A stretch of DNA of 64,000 nt from NCBI RefSeq assembly GCF_003664995.1, contig NZ_JFHL01000014.1:1-64000 (forward strand), written 5' to 3'. Below, in pieces: positions 18,707 to 29,600 of this stretch (position 1 is its first letter; the number at the start of each line of letters is the position of its first letter). A program made the position numbers and the translations under genes. The DNA is from Mesotoga sp. BH458_6_3_2_1. GTDB taxonomy: Bacteria; Thermotogota; Thermotogae; Petrotogales; Kosmotogaceae. Below the pieces are notes generated by a model. The model saw only the letters and a list, made by a program, of their open reading frames with translations, was not told the origin of the DNA and ran no database searches.

Positions 18707-20074
18707 GTGTTTGTTGGCAGAAAGAGGGAATTAGCCTATCTCGAGGAGAGACTTGAAAGGGGAAAACCGGAACTGCTTATTCTATACGGTAGAAGGAGAG
18801 TTGGAAAGACAGAACTCACAAAGGAATTCTTGAGGAAGAAGCGGGGGATCTATTACCTGGCAGAGAAACTGCCTGAGAATCTTCAACTGAAGAAGCTCTC
18901 CGAGAGGGTCATTGAATTCTTCGACGAAAACATAATAACCGAATTCTCCAACTGGGAGATGCTGTTCAAGTACCTTGCCTCCAAGCACGATCGATACGTA
19001 TTCGTGATAGATGAATTTCCTTACCTTATAGAAAGAGAACCGGGCATTATTTCGTCTTTTCAAAAAGGCTGGGACGAATACTTGTCAGACTCGAATGTCT
19101 TTCTCATTCTCACGGGTTCGAGCGTCTCCGTAATGGAGAACAGTGTCTTGAGCTACAAGAGCCCTCTATACGGCAGGCGAACTGGACAGCTTCTTCTAAA
19201 CCAGTTTCCCTTCAATGAAATCGGCGAGTTCTTCGAGAAGAAATACGAATTTGACGATTTACTCAAGATATGGGGCACTCTTGGTGGAGTACCGTTCTAT
19301 CTTGAGCAGTTTGACAGCGATCTTGACTACTACGGAAATGTCATGGAGAAGATATACAACCAGAACGAGGTGTTGTTTGCCGAAGCCGAGTTTCTTCTGA
19401 ATGAGGAGCTCAGAGAACCGAGAAACTACTTCGCCATTTTGAGGGCAATCTCGCTTGGAAAGAGAAAACTGGGCGAGATAATAAACGAAACTGGTATCGA
19501 CAAAAGTAGCATCATGAAATATATCTCCATTCTCAATCTTCTTGGCATAGTGGAGAAAGAAGTACCAGTGGGTGAAGATCCGCTTAAGAGCAAGAAGGGA
19601 CTATACAGAATAGCAGACAACTTCTTCAGATTCTACTTCCGTTATGTTTTCTATTACAAAGATCTAATACTCACCGATCAGAGGGAAAGACTGTTGAGCA
19701 TCCTGAAGGATACCGAAAACCAGTTCTTCTCGCTCACATATGAGGATTTCGCGCGCAGTGCCGTCATGTGGATTAGCGAATCGAATTACTTCGAAATCGG
19801 TCGCTGGTGGGATAGAAACACTGGGATCGATCTGGTGGGCATGAACAGAGAAGAGAAACGAATATTATTGGGAGAAGTCAAGTGGAGTGAAAGGCCCGTC
19901 GGCACTGATATTCTTGCAGCATTGCGTGAAAGGGGAAATCTGCCGCGATGGGATGAATTCAAAGAGAAGGAGTACGCTATTTTCAGCAGATCTGGCTTCA
20001 CCAAAGCTCTAGTTGACGAGGCTAAGTCCGATCGATCTCTAATGCTTTTTCACGGGGACAAGAGAGTAGTCTAA
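18707..20074 (+). CDS. AAA ATPase, archaeal ATPase/DUF234 family
   Basis: The protein has Walker A LYGRRRVGKTELTKEF, Walker B FVIDEFPYLIE and sensor LILTGSSVSVME, followed by a winged-helix stretch (RKLGEIINETGIDKSSIMKYI). The C-terminal DUF234 nuclease-like region contains IDLVGMNREEKRILLGEVKW, the D...ExK pattern of restriction-like nucleases. These proteins are common, mobile and of poorly known function. The GTG at 18707 is preferred to one nine bases upstream since AGGTG is then at normal distance. It is monocistronic. Confidence 0.85.
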   Translation: MFVGRKRELAYLEERLERGKPELLILYGRRRVGKTELTKEFLRKKRGIYYLAEKLPENLQLKKLSERVIEFFDENIITEFSNWEMLFKYLASKHDRYVFVIDEFPYLIEREPGIISSFQKGWDEYLSDSNVFLILTGSSVSVMENSVLSYKSPLYGRRTGQLLLNQFPFNEIGEFFEKKYEFDDLLKIWGTLGGVPFYLEQFDSDLDYYGNVMEKIYNQNEVLFAEAEFLLNEELREPRNYFAILRAISLGKRKLGEIINETGIDKSSIMKYISILNLLGIVEKEVPVGEDPLKSKKGLYRIADNFFRFYFRYVFYYKDLILTDQRERLLSILKDTENQFFSLTYEDFARSAVMWISESNYFEIGRWWDRNTGIDLVGMNREEKRILLGEVKWSERPVGTDILAALRERGNLPRWDEFKEKEYAIFSRSGFTKALVDEAKSDRSLMLFHGDKRVV

Positions 20075-20654
20075 AGATCCTGTGATAAGCACACCACTTT
20101 CCGAAAAATCTGTCAGTAAGAAACCTTTTCGAGAGTTTACCAGTCTTCTGATGAGAGGAATAGAAATCGAGAAGGCAGTAACCTTCGGTGTCGAGTCCGG
20201 ACTTTGTCGGAAAGCGAAAATGGGAACTGACGAGTTCAATTAGACCCGCTGGTCGCTTTGAAGAGCCGCCCTTTCGGAAAAACAGTTCATCGTTCCGACG
20301 CTGCGCGTCCAAGTTCTTAGTTCTTTGTCTGAGATTTCGTCATGCTGAACTTGTTTCAGCATCTCTATCCTAAGAACCGGTGTACGCTGTAGAGATCAGC
20401 TGCAAGTTGCTTGTTCCAAGTTGTAAGCTGAAGTCCAAAGGAATCTCGATGCTATTGCTTCATGGCTCTCCTCGGCGAACGGTGGTCTGTTGACGGCTGA
20501 CCTGTTCCTTTGATCATTCCTACCTCCTACCCCGAACCACGTCCGTAATTTTGCATCTTGGAACTCGCAACAGGTCCTTTGGTCTTTCCTACCACCGACC
20601 CGCTACCCCCGACCCCGGTTCAACATTCCATAGCCAGGCTCAATCTCTGACTCC
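20075..20654. repeat. Gene-free repeat region
   Basis: Only interspersed repeat phrases are seen, such as GTCATGCTGAACTTG near 20339 and CGTTCCGACGCTGCGCGTCC near 20292, each with relatives elsewhere in the window. Confidence 0.5.
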
Positions 20655-22070
20655 TCAAGGTTTGCCGACATTATCAACAGTTTCAGATTTCCTCACTGGA
20701 ACCAGACAAGAAAGAGAATCCAGCACTTCCCGTGAAGGAAGATATAATCTCATGGTGAGTGAGAAGATTCCATCTGGTGCGGGTAGCCAATTAGATTCCT
20801 TGTCAACGCCAGGTGATTCATGCTGAATATAGATAACAAGCGAACCGTCCTCTTCATATTTAATATCAGTACGATCGCCTATCGAATAGCGATTTATCTC
20901 ATTGGCAACCAGGAACTGATCTTCGCCGTACATCGTGATTGACCAGAATCCCTTTGGTTCAACCGCCGGAACCTCATCACTATTGAAAGAGAGAACGTAA
21001 TTGAATCTCGATCCATCAAAAGCATTCCCGTCTGCATCTACTAGACCGTTTGGGCAATATGCTTCTTCAAGGCTGTTCCCGTACAAGCTGCGATAAGCAG
21101 CCACAGCCCGCAGTTCGTACTCTCCCTGCATTTCTTCTCGATTCCCGAAGACACTCAGATTCCAGCCATTTTTCGAGATTCCCACCATTTCTCCCGGGCT
21201 CTCAATTATCTCCAGAGCTTCCTTGATTCCTTCCTCCACCGCCTCTCTTATGCCGGATGGCATTGCATTGACGCCGAACGGGAAGTTCGGACCGATGCCT
21301 ATCCTGCCGAATTGTTCTATCAGCTCCTTCTCGCTCGGATGTACTTCGAGCTGGCCCAGAAGAAAATTGAAATACGAGATAAACTCCGCGGACTCGGCTT
21401 TTGTCTTGTCATAGGTCGGGAAGATAGTGGGATCTGCGGGCGGCGGAGCCTCTTCTCCAAGATATGAACTGAGGGACTGAATCTCATGCTCATCCTGTAT
21501 TGCTAGAACCTTCTCAAGATCGCCTTCGACTTCCATGTCAACCGCAATCCGAACTAGGCACAGGACAAAATTACCTTCGCTGCGAAAGACATCATCTACT
21601 CCGGCAGGCATGCTGCCCTGCCAGAAAGGGCCGGAAATCACAAAGGTTCGCGCGCCAGTTCCGGTGGTCCTTGTGCCAACATAAGCAAAGTTGTGTGTGT
21701 ACATGTCGATCATCTCGAAGGAGTAATAGCGGTCCTCTACTGCCGGTACACTCACCACTACAGGCTCCGATCTCAGGTCAAGCCAGAGCCTAGAATAGAT
21801 GCTGTCGTTATTTGGCCGGACAACTTCTCTGTAATCAGGACCCCGAAGGCTCCTTTTGTGATAGAACATGCTGAATAGCCCGGGATCGACCGCCTGGATT
21901 ATCATGGTCTTGAAATCCTCCAACATCGGATAAGCAAAGATGTAAGCTTGCTTAGCGATTTCTTTTGCTTCATCGAAATTGGTTGTCAGTTCCGTTGCGT
22001 TTGCAATTGGAGAAGAAAACAGGAAGAGACAGAGAATGGCAAGCGTGATCAGATTCTTGCATTGTAGCAC
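20655..22070 (-). CDS. DUF1254/DUF1214 domain protein
   Basis: The precursor has a signal peptide (CLFLFSSPIANA), then a DUF1254 domain (IFAYPMLEDFKTM, VVRPNNDSIYSRLWLDL, RYYSFEMIDMYTHNFAYVG) and a C-terminal DUF1214 domain (GFWSITMYGEDQFLV, DGSLVIYIQ). The pairing of the two domains in one secreted chain of about 470 residues is the usual family architecture; biochemical role is unknown. The GTG at 22070 lies eight bases after GGGGG. It is monocistronic. Confidence 0.85.
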   Translation of the reverse strand: MLQCKNLITLAILCLFLFSSPIANATELTTNFDEAKEIAKQAYIFAYPMLEDFKTMIIQAVDPGLFSMFYHKRSLRGPDYREVVRPNNDSIYSRLWLDLRSEPVVVSVPAVEDRYYSFEMIDMYTHNFAYVGTRTTGTGARTFVISGPFWQGSMPAGVDDVFRSEGNFVLCLVRIAVDMEVEGDLEKVLAIQDEHEIQSLSSYLGEEAPPPADPTIFPTYDKTKAESAEFISYFNFLLGQLEVHPSEKELIEQFGRIGIGPNFPFGVNAMPSGIREAVEEGIKEALEIIESPGEMVGISKNGWNLSVFGNREEMQGEYELRAVAAYRSLYGNSLEEAYCPNGLVDADGNAFDGSRFNYVLSFNSDEVPAVEPKGFWSITMYGEDQFLVANEINRYSIGDRTDIKYEEDGSLVIYIQHESPGVDKESNWLPAPDGIFSLTMRLYLPSREVLDSLSCLVPVRKSETVDNVGKP

Positions 22071-22827
22071 TTTTTGCACCCCCTTGTGCGCTCCAATTAT
22101 TATACAAAAGGGCTTTGGCAGAAGAGAAAAGGCGAGGCTTTAGGTTTGAAGGCACACGGCCGATTATACTGTGGAACAGTTAAGAATCCAAGGGAAAAAG
22201 CAGACTCTTGACAGAAGAACTCTCGTCGGGAAGGTGGTTACTCCCCAGTATGCTTCTGGTCTCGAATTCTATCTCGACCAGAAGGCAAAAAATAGAGCCG
22301 TCACCAGTCATCCCATAGAGCCTGCCCCAAAATGGTCCTGTTTGGGGGACCTGCACGGGATCTCTCATTAGAAACCGCTCTACGCTTAAAACCAAGGACC
22401 CGCTGAGCGCTGGGAAGTGCCGTCCTTGGTCCTTCGTCCCAAACCATGAATCCGTCCTTCGGGAAGACTGGTTCTTCGTTCCGACGCTGCGCGTCCAGGT
22501 TGTTCGTTCTTGGAAAAGATTCCGGATCAAGTTCGGGATGACAGCGTATGGTTACTCCGAAAACGCCCAATTCCGTCATTCCGACAAAGCTCCTGGTCGG
22601 AATCCTGATGCTATTGCTTTATGACTTCAACGGTCCTCGTTTCTTACAACTCACATCTTGGAACTTGCAACTGTTCTTTTCGGCGAACGGAGAACCGGTT
22701 TGTTTGATCTTCCGAGACCCGAGACCCGTTTCGTTGGACTTTTCTACTCACAACTCACACTGGAACTTGCAACTGATCTTGGCGCACTCCAACCACCGAC
22801 CCGCTATCCCCACAACCCCGTTTGAGA
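22071..22827. repeat. Gene-free mosaic repeat region
   Basis: No gene is supported. The part 22440-22800 repeats phrases from 17.7-18.6 kb and 20.2-20.6 kb almost verbatim, for example CCGTCATTCCGACAAAGCTC near 22575. It ends at a decayed CRISPR array. Confidence 0.55.
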
Positions 22828-23114
22828 GTCTCAATTCCTCATAGGTACTCTTAGAACAAGCTTTTCTCTGAATCTAGATGTCGCCGAGGTGTTGTTTCAA
22901 TTCCTCATAGGTAGTCTGAAAGCGCACCGCCCTCGGGGGCTTTCTTGTGATGCTAATTCGTTTCAGTTCCTTATAGGTAACCTGGAAGCGGTGCCAAAGC
23001 TTATAAGAGCATTGAGTCTGTTGTTTCAATTCCTCATAGGTAGCCTTGATGCTTTGTAGAAGTATATCATATATGTATCATTGTGTTCAAATGCCTCATA
23101 GATAGGCGTATAGC
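22828..23114. CRISPR. Decayed CRISPR array, repeat family 2
   Basis: Five divergent 30-base repeats lie at 22828, 22894, 22960, 23023 and 23085 with 32-36 base spacers. The common part is GTTTCAATTCCTCATAGGTA with variable ends; CCT/AGG forms a short stem. Mutations in every copy and the absence of cas genes or leader beside it indicate a dead remnant. It is unrelated in sequence to the main repeat. Confidence 0.8.
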
Positions 23115-23152
23115 GGAGGTTTTTGCATTAGTTCTATATAGAATACTTAAAA

Positions 23153-23676
23153 TGGCCTCTTCTTTTCAAATTGATCCATCAGTTTCTGATTTAACTCAAA
23201 TGGAATTCCGTGATCTTCTTCAACCGGCTTTCGTATTCGAGAAGAAGAATTCGAATCTGTATGGAAATGCTGGTAATGGAAAGACTCACCTTGCTCAGGC
23301 AATCGGTTTAGAAGCGTGCAAACAGGACAAGGTGGTTCGTTTCTTCAGAACGGCTGCGCTGGTAAATCGCCTTTCTGAAGCACAGAAGAAGTCAGAACTA
23401 AACGCCTTCATGAAAACTCTAATGAAGGCCGATCTGATTATCTGTGATGAGTGGGGCTATGTGCCTCTTGATCGTGATGGATCGAAGTTGTTGTTTCAAG
23501 TTATCTCAGAATGCTATGAACAAAGGAGCGTGATAATCACAACGAATCTTGAGTTCAGCAAATGGGTCCATATCTTCTACGATGAACAGATGACTTCGGC
23601 AATGATTGACCTTCTTGTTCACCACAGTCACTGTTTTTGTTCAAAGGCCAAAGCTTTAGAATCAGGAATTGGCTAA
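23153..23676 (+). pseudogene. istB: IS21-type istB remnant
   Basis: The frame encodes the AAA+ helper of IS21 transposons: YGNAGNGKTHLAQAIG is Walker A, ADLIICDEWGYVPLD is Walker B, and SVIITTNLEFSKW with LVHHSHCF are conserved C-terminal motifs. The N-terminal domain that normally precedes Walker A (about 90 residues) is replaced by unrelated sequence and no istA transposase is present. It is therefore a broken remnant, sitting between two CRISPR tracts. Confidence 0.8.
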
Positions 23677-23968
23677 TGAAAACTCCTTAACACAATTTCC
23701 TGGTGGAAAGTTGTTTGCAATTCTTGCAAAAACAGGAAATTCACTCTTGCAAATAACATTCTTTGATTGCTTATCTGGAAGAAATAGCAGAATGGAGCAT
23801 CCTAACATTAAGGGTAAGCGATTGATTATGGGTTCTGGATTTTGTTTGGCCAAATAATGTACTGCTTACTTTCCAAAAAACAGTTGTTTGGGATTCCTAG
23901 AAAAACCAAAAATTCGCTCATGAAAAAGACTGCGGATTTTCCTTCTTGAGCTGTATTGAATTGATTGG
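23677..23968. other. Intergenic segment between IS remnant and CRISPR
   Basis: No gene is supported. The part 23810-23869 resembles 13283-13340 and may be the end of the IS21 element. Confidence 0.4.
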
Positions 23969-24129
23969 ATTTAGATACCTTTAAGGATATATGGGGACGC
24001 TAAAAGCCAGCCCCTCTTGTCGTGCATTTTTACAATTTAGATACCTTCAAGGATATATGGGGACCGGCACTCGACCTTCGCACTCATAACCGGGCTCATA
24101 TTTAGATACCTTCAAGGATATATGGGGAC
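23969..24129. CRISPR. Short CRISPR tract, repeat family 3
   Basis: Three 30-base repeats lie at 23969-23998, 24035-24064 and 24100-24129. They start ATTTAGATACCTTCAAGG and end ATATGGGGAC; the first has one substitution (TTTAAGG). Spacers are 36 and 35 bases. After the third repeat another 36-base spacer leads straight into the first family-1 repeat at 24166, so two repeat families share one continuous array. Confidence 0.88.
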
Positions 24130-24165
24130 CGCATATCGAACACCAAACAGCACGAGTCCAAGGCG

Positions 24166-24868
24166 GTTTCCATACCACTATGGTTCTCACGCAACAATAT
24201 GATTTTAGTATTTAATAAGAAAGCGTATAGGCTGTTTCCATACCACTATGGTTCTTACGCAACCCTATTGATACCCTATCAATACCGTATCCATACCCTA
24301 CGTTTCCATACCACTATGGTTCTTACGCAACTCCTGACATGGCGGGACACCGATCTGCCAGAGGAAGGTTTCCATACCACTATGGTTCTTACGCAACCAA
24401 GGTAAAGGACAGAGAATTCGTGCTGCGTGGTATAAGTTTCCATACCACTATGGTTCTTACGCAACCTATAACTCATATTTTCCTTGTACCAGAACCCCCA
24501 GAATGTTTCCATACCACTATGGTTCTTACGCAACAAGTAGTGCGGTATGGCTTTCTATTTATAATCAAATATGTTTCCATACCACTATGGTTCTTACGCA
24601 ACAAGTCAAATGGGGAATTGCTGAGGATTGTCCCAATTTGTTTCCATACCACTATGGTTCTTACGCAACGTATGTGTTGGAGGTAGAACAATGATTTTTC
24701 TCAAGTTTCCATACCACTATGGTTCTTACGCAACGTGGCTGGTTCTAACGATACTGCTAGCTTCGTGTATAGTTTCCATACCACTATGGTTCTTACGCAA
24801 CATGAGAATGAGAAATTATCTGCGGGTGATCTCTTCGGGTTTCCATACCACTATGGTTCTTACGCAAC
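24166..24868 (-). CRISPR. CRISPR array 1, repeat family 1
   Basis: Eleven 30-base repeats start at 24166, 24234, 24302, 24368, 24436, 24505, 24573, 24640, 24705, 24772 and 24839, with spacers of 35-39 bases. On the plus strand the repeat starts GTTTCCATACCACTATGG and ends TTACGCAAC; CCATA/TATGG forms a five-pair hairpin. Transcription is assigned to the minus strand because the repeat then ends in ATGGAAAC and a promoter lies at the right end. The left-most (oldest) copy has a T-to-C change at position 22. Confidence 0.95.
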
Positions 24869-25370
24869 CGCTTTTATTACAAAGATATTATACAGGTTTT
24901 GGGGAGGCAGAATCAACCAAATGGAAAGATCTCGTAAGCAACATCGAGTTTGCATTTCAGCGATTCGCCTAGATTTGATTATGATGGACTCAGTGCTAAG
25001 TGGAGAGAGAAGGCGTCGGTATCTTCTAAGGAAGACCGATCGCAGAAAATACCGGCGAGACACTCTCTAGCAGAAGCTTACAGAAGAAAACTGCTCTCGA
25101 TTTCGCTTTTAAACAAATGACCTATCCTCAGTCGGATTTGTGTAAACTGTGCAATAATAATTCTAAATAAGTTTAAAAGTGTTATTAGCAAAGGAGTTCA
25201 GGAGAAGATGGTACACGATCGATCCGACAAGGATCGGTAACGGAATTATTAACTCGTAAAAAGCTTTATGGAAGGACAACTCAGTGCGATCAATAAAATA
25301 GGATAACTTTACTCCGCAATATGAACTTCAACAGAATCGACTTTATGTAATGCGATCCGACAATAAGGAT
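24869..25370 (-). promoter_or_regulatory. CRISPR leader of array 1
   Basis: About 500 bases right of the array are homologous, by eye roughly 80 percent, to the segment right of array 4 (52089-52590). This fits a conserved leader plus ancestral flank. On the minus strand TTGATT (24916-24911) and TATAAT (24892-24887) are 18 bases apart and would start a transcript about 15 bases before the first repeat. The remaining 25371-25544 shows no gene. Confidence 0.75.
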
Positions 25371-25544
25371 AACGTACAACAACTTAAAAAGCTCTTCAAG
25401 AGTTTTTTTGAAAGAAATCTGCTAATATCAAGTCAAGTGTGTGAAATGGGGTATTTTAAATGATAATATTGCGAAGATATGAACCAAGATCGAGAAGGTG
25501 ACTGCCACTGAATAGCAGATCTTCAATACCCTCAAAAGCAAAAA

Positions 25545-25575
25545 GGCACACCGGCTTTGTTGCCCAAGGTGTGCC
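25545..25575 (-). terminator. Terminator of the CARF/helicase operon
   Basis: GGCACACC and GGTGTGCC pair over eight bases around a 15-base loop. On the minus strand TTTTTGCTTTTG follows. It lies 40 bases past the stop of the CARF-RelE gene. Confidence 0.8.
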
Positions 25576-25614
25576 CAGAAAAAGTCTTCAAGGAAAAGCC
25601 AATGTACGAATTGT

Positions 25615-26664
25615 TCAGATACTTATTCTTGTTTTTGTGTAGTTTAAACCTGCTTCGTGTTGCTCTGTTCTGATGTACCTTTCGTATTCGTCATGATTTC
25701 TAAGTATCGTGGCTATTTTGAAGGGCTCTTCCCCGTGTCTTATATAGAATACTCTCACACCCTTTGCCGGAAACTTGTAGCACTGGGCATCACCAACATA
25801 CTCATGAAGCTGATGCTCTGCTTCTGCCTCGCCCCTAAGCATTTTTCTGATGTAGTCCATGTAGATCGGGTCTCTGTCGATGATCTTCTGTGCGGAGTCA
25901 CTGAAGTATATTTCAGGGTTCGAAACAGTGTACCTCCCCCAGAGAATTTTCCCGAAGTTCGAGAGATAGACGAGCCCGTCTTCTTCAAGAAGTATTTGCG
26001 GGACTATTTTGGTGAAAAGCTCATATCCAAATCCCTTTATTGCTTCCTCGGCAGGAACGCAATCGTTATCAGCTCTTTCGAAGAAGGCAGAATGCTCCTC
26101 GATTATTGCAAAGTCGAAGTTTATCGGGAATGGAGGAAGCTCCAGCAAGTGAGGTGAATTCTCGTAAAGGTAGATCACCCGTGAATCGAAAACTGCCGCA
26201 ACGATCGTGGTGTACGGAATCAGTGATCTGTATCCTGAGGTGGCATTGAAGTAGTTGTCGTATGACCATTGTTCGCCGTTATCAAATAGGCCAATAATTT
26301 GATCTACGTAATCTGCGATCCCCTTTTTAAAGGCCGTACTCGAATCGTCGGTCAAACCTTCGACAACTCTTGTGACGACGTTGATTCCCCCGGATCTGTA
26401 TAACTCTGTGAGAGCTTCCATACATGCTTTAGATACATCAGTATTGGTAGCTATGAAGATTAGCAAATCGTCTTTGCTTACACCGAAGGTTTCGAGCCCG
26501 TTGATTTCTGGAGAAATCTTCTTAAGCTCGTCCTCGCTCATCTTTCTGAGATAGCTTACGATTGCTGAACTGCTGAGTTCACTGTCTGGGGAAGCATACA
26601 TTTTCTTAAGGTTGAACCATATCGTTCCACCGACGTTTGTTATTACTCTTCTTTGTCTGCCCAT
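25615..26664 (-). CDS. CARF-RelE effector, Cami1-like
   Basis: The N-terminal 185 residues form a CARF domain: RRVITNVGGTIWFN opens it and YFNATSGYRS (about 138-146) holds the Thr/Gly ligand loop of the APE2256-type subfamily. The C-terminal part (about 250-332) has the RelE toxin pattern: helices, then CYKFPAKGVRVFYIR and PFKIATILRNHDEYERYI. CARF-RelE proteins (Cami1) are known type III CRISPR effectors that cleave ribosome-bound mRNA after binding cyclic oligoadenylate. The gene overlaps the preceding CARF-HD gene by 22 bases and ends the operon. Catalytic residues were not individually assigned. Confidence 0.82.
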   Translation of the reverse strand: MGRQRRVITNVGGTIWFNLKKMYASPDSELSSSAIVSYLRKMSEDELKKISPEINGLETFGVSKDDLLIFIATNTDVSKACMEALTELYRSGGINVVTRVVEGLTDDSSTAFKKGIADYVDQIIGLFDNGEQWSYDNYFNATSGYRSLIPYTTIVAAVFDSRVIYLYENSPHLLELPPFPINFDFAIIEEHSAFFERADNDCVPAEEAIKGFGYELFTKIVPQILLEEDGLVYLSNFGKILWGRYTVSNPEIYFSDSAQKIIDRDPIYMDYIRKMLRGEAEAEHQLHEYVGDAQCYKFPAKGVRVFYIRHGEEPFKIATILRNHDEYERYIRTEQHEAGLNYTKTRISI

Positions 26665-29600
26665 GATTTGCTCTCCGGAAGCTCGACGACGTCGCCTACG
26701 ACATAAGGCTCTTTCTTCTGAGCGTCAATTCCTCTTCTGTCGACCGCGAATACTCTAGTGACATCAAGCATCTTAGATTCCAGAATCTCTGCAAATTCAC
26801 CCGTTACGTACTGCAGAAAGGATGTTCCACCGGCGAGATTTACGGTTATTCTGGATGTGATGTCAACCGGGAAGTCCGAACTCATTCTTCTCATGATGTC
26901 TTGAACATCTTCAAATCCTGTGAATGGATCATTGAAGAGATAAGGGGTGATCTTCTCAATATCGAATCCGGCCTTCATGCATATCTCTGGAATGTTATCT
27001 TTACCTGCTTGCGAAGTTATGACTATTACTCTGTCAGGATTCAGCCTTTTAATGAGCGTGTACAGTACTCCCGGGGATGTGCCGAGAGGAGTAAGCAGTA
27101 TTTTCTCTGTCAATGGTGTGACCTCCATCTTTATGGTTTTTATTGCGAATTGATTCAGGCCGGCACGGACGAACTCCTTGACTATGTCCTTCTTAACACC
27201 GTCTATGATTTTGATCAATGAATTCATGTCATTTTTGCTTTCTCTCTCTATATTGATACTCAGGCAGAGAGTGCCATTGGTGTTTCCAAATAGGCTCTTT
27301 TCCATGAAGAACCTTGGGTAAACGTAGTTCACCATATTGTGTTTTTCGAAGTGTGGAAACTGGACAGCCTTGAAAGAGATCTTTGACAGGAGCTTCAGCC
27401 AGTTTGGCATCGTGATCGTACCCAAGCATTCATCGATTCTCTTCCGAATCATTGGGTAGAGTGTGCTCTTTTCTAGCTCACTTGCTTTGTTTCTGATTGA
27501 GATTGCGAGATCTCTGTTCATTGACTTGTATTCAGAGGCTTCGAAGGACGCTCGCAGCTTACTCAACTCACCCACAAGATCGGATACCTCATTCCTAATA
27601 GATATTGAAATCTCCGTGTTGCTTTCGAGTTCCACAGCAAGCGCTTCGATCTCGGTTATTGTTCTCAAGACGCGTGTCTTGAAATAGTTTGGTTCTACGG
27701 TTCTGTCTGACTGAACATCCGTGCCGTCAATAAACTTTAGCCATCTCGCAGCCATTATCGTTAATTTCTGCCAGTTTTCGTCGGCGAAACTAGCCGCAAC
27801 CACCTTATCGAGAGGTTCTGGTTCCATCGAAAGCATCCTCACAATATCCTTCAGCTTTCCGGGTTTTCCGGTAATGGGCATGTACTCTCTGTGGTATCTT
27901 GTCACCAGTTTCACGGCAGTCTTTATGTTGTCCCAAGTGTTTTTATTACATGAGTCTGTGTCAAATGAGTTTTGCTTATCATCGAATAGCCTAAATCTAT
28001 CATCATCTTCCAGCATCTGATATGAGAGCTCATGATGAAGATCTCTTACTACGCATGGAAGACTATCTAGAGGCAATATGCGACCGTCTCCAAGTTCGTA
28101 GGTTAGTTTTGTGTGACCCAGATCATGAACATTCATCGCAATTGCCAACACGAAATAGAACTCGTTTCGCAGTTGCTTTGGGATACCGTTGAGAAAGTTT
28201 TCTTCGCCGATAGTATTTATGAGATTGACAGTAAATTCCATAAGCCTTTTACTATGGCGCTGAGAATGTTCAACGGTCTCGGGTATCTGATCGCCTATCC
28301 ATTGCAGGGACCAGACTTCTCGAATCATTTTCCGGAGGTAGTTCTTGTAGTTTTCCGTACAACTGTAATCATTATCTAGAAGCTTCAAGAAGTCTTCGCC
28401 GTACCCGAAGGGAAGGCCTCTAGCTTTTCTATATTTGCTTTCAATGACGTTTAGCGGTAGAGAACTCGTAAGATAGTCTTCATTGCTGCTTGCGGTATAC
28501 AGATTTCTGAAAGTCTCCGGGAGCGAGCAATACTCTGAGTATTTCAGATGATTTCTTTCGAAACTATGTGTTGTGTTCCTAATAAGAATAGAATTGAATG
28601 CAGCCAGCGCTTCGTCAATTGCTCCAAAATCCCAGCTTGCTGGAACGGGTGGGAATTTCGCAAGACTGACTTCTCCTTCGAAGATGTAGAAGAAGGGTAG
28701 ATTGTTAAAAATACAGTATAGTGAAGCCATAATACCCGGATACTTTTGACCACCCGTAACGTCAATCAGAATTTCCTTGTTTGGGTATTCTTCTCGGATT
28801 CTGTCAAGGATTTTCCAGATCTCAGTGAAGGCTCTTGAAAGACTCTCTATGTTATCACCTGTGTAATACATTGGCCTTTTGTGGACATCAATACCATACT
28901 TGCTGAAAGCATTTTCTGTAAGCGCCTTAAGAAAGCCATAGATTGCCGGTTCGTCTTCTCTCGAAAAACCTTCTGGCCTATCCGGAAATACAATGTACTC
29001 TACATCTGATATTGAATATCCTGTATTCAATATGTGCTGGATACTATCGGTCTCTGCGGCTAGGAAACGAATGTCGTTGTAAGAGCACGGATTCTTCAGT
29101 ACTTCGTTCAGATCACAACTGAGTTCTTCATCGTCGTTGTACTTTTTCTTGTACCTAAGTACGCTGTACTCTTTTTCTTTCCGGAATCCTTCGCGTTCGT
29201 ATTCGTTTCTAAGGTTGCCAAGCTTGTTGAAGAAAGAATTACCCTGCAACGCCACAACGACTTGCTCTGGTTTGAGCCTGTTTTCGACATACTGAATGAT
29301 TTTGAATGCGCTGCTCTCTTCGTGATGTTTGGCAAGTGTCTTGTTCTCATATTTCTTTGATTCTTCCTCTGTCAGACCAGTAAGATCTTTCAGAAATTTC
29401 CATGAGGAGGCCTCTTCAGAGATGATGCTCCTGTCTTCTTTCCCATCGTTCATTTCGATCTCAACTAGATACTGGCAATCGCACTTCCATTTCTCGAGAA
29501 ATTCATCCAGAATCACTTCTTTGATCCCTTTGTTCTTAGGTTCGAGATAATGCCTTATCTTTACCACGAAGGGAAGTGTTTCCAGGTTCTTGAGATCTAC

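Noticed and set aside
24199-24972. Long open frames across array 1 with recurring FHTTMVLTQ or VRTIVVWK peptides
   Set aside because: They are translations of the CRISPR repeats and spacers, as are all similar frames at 46.7-52.0 kb.
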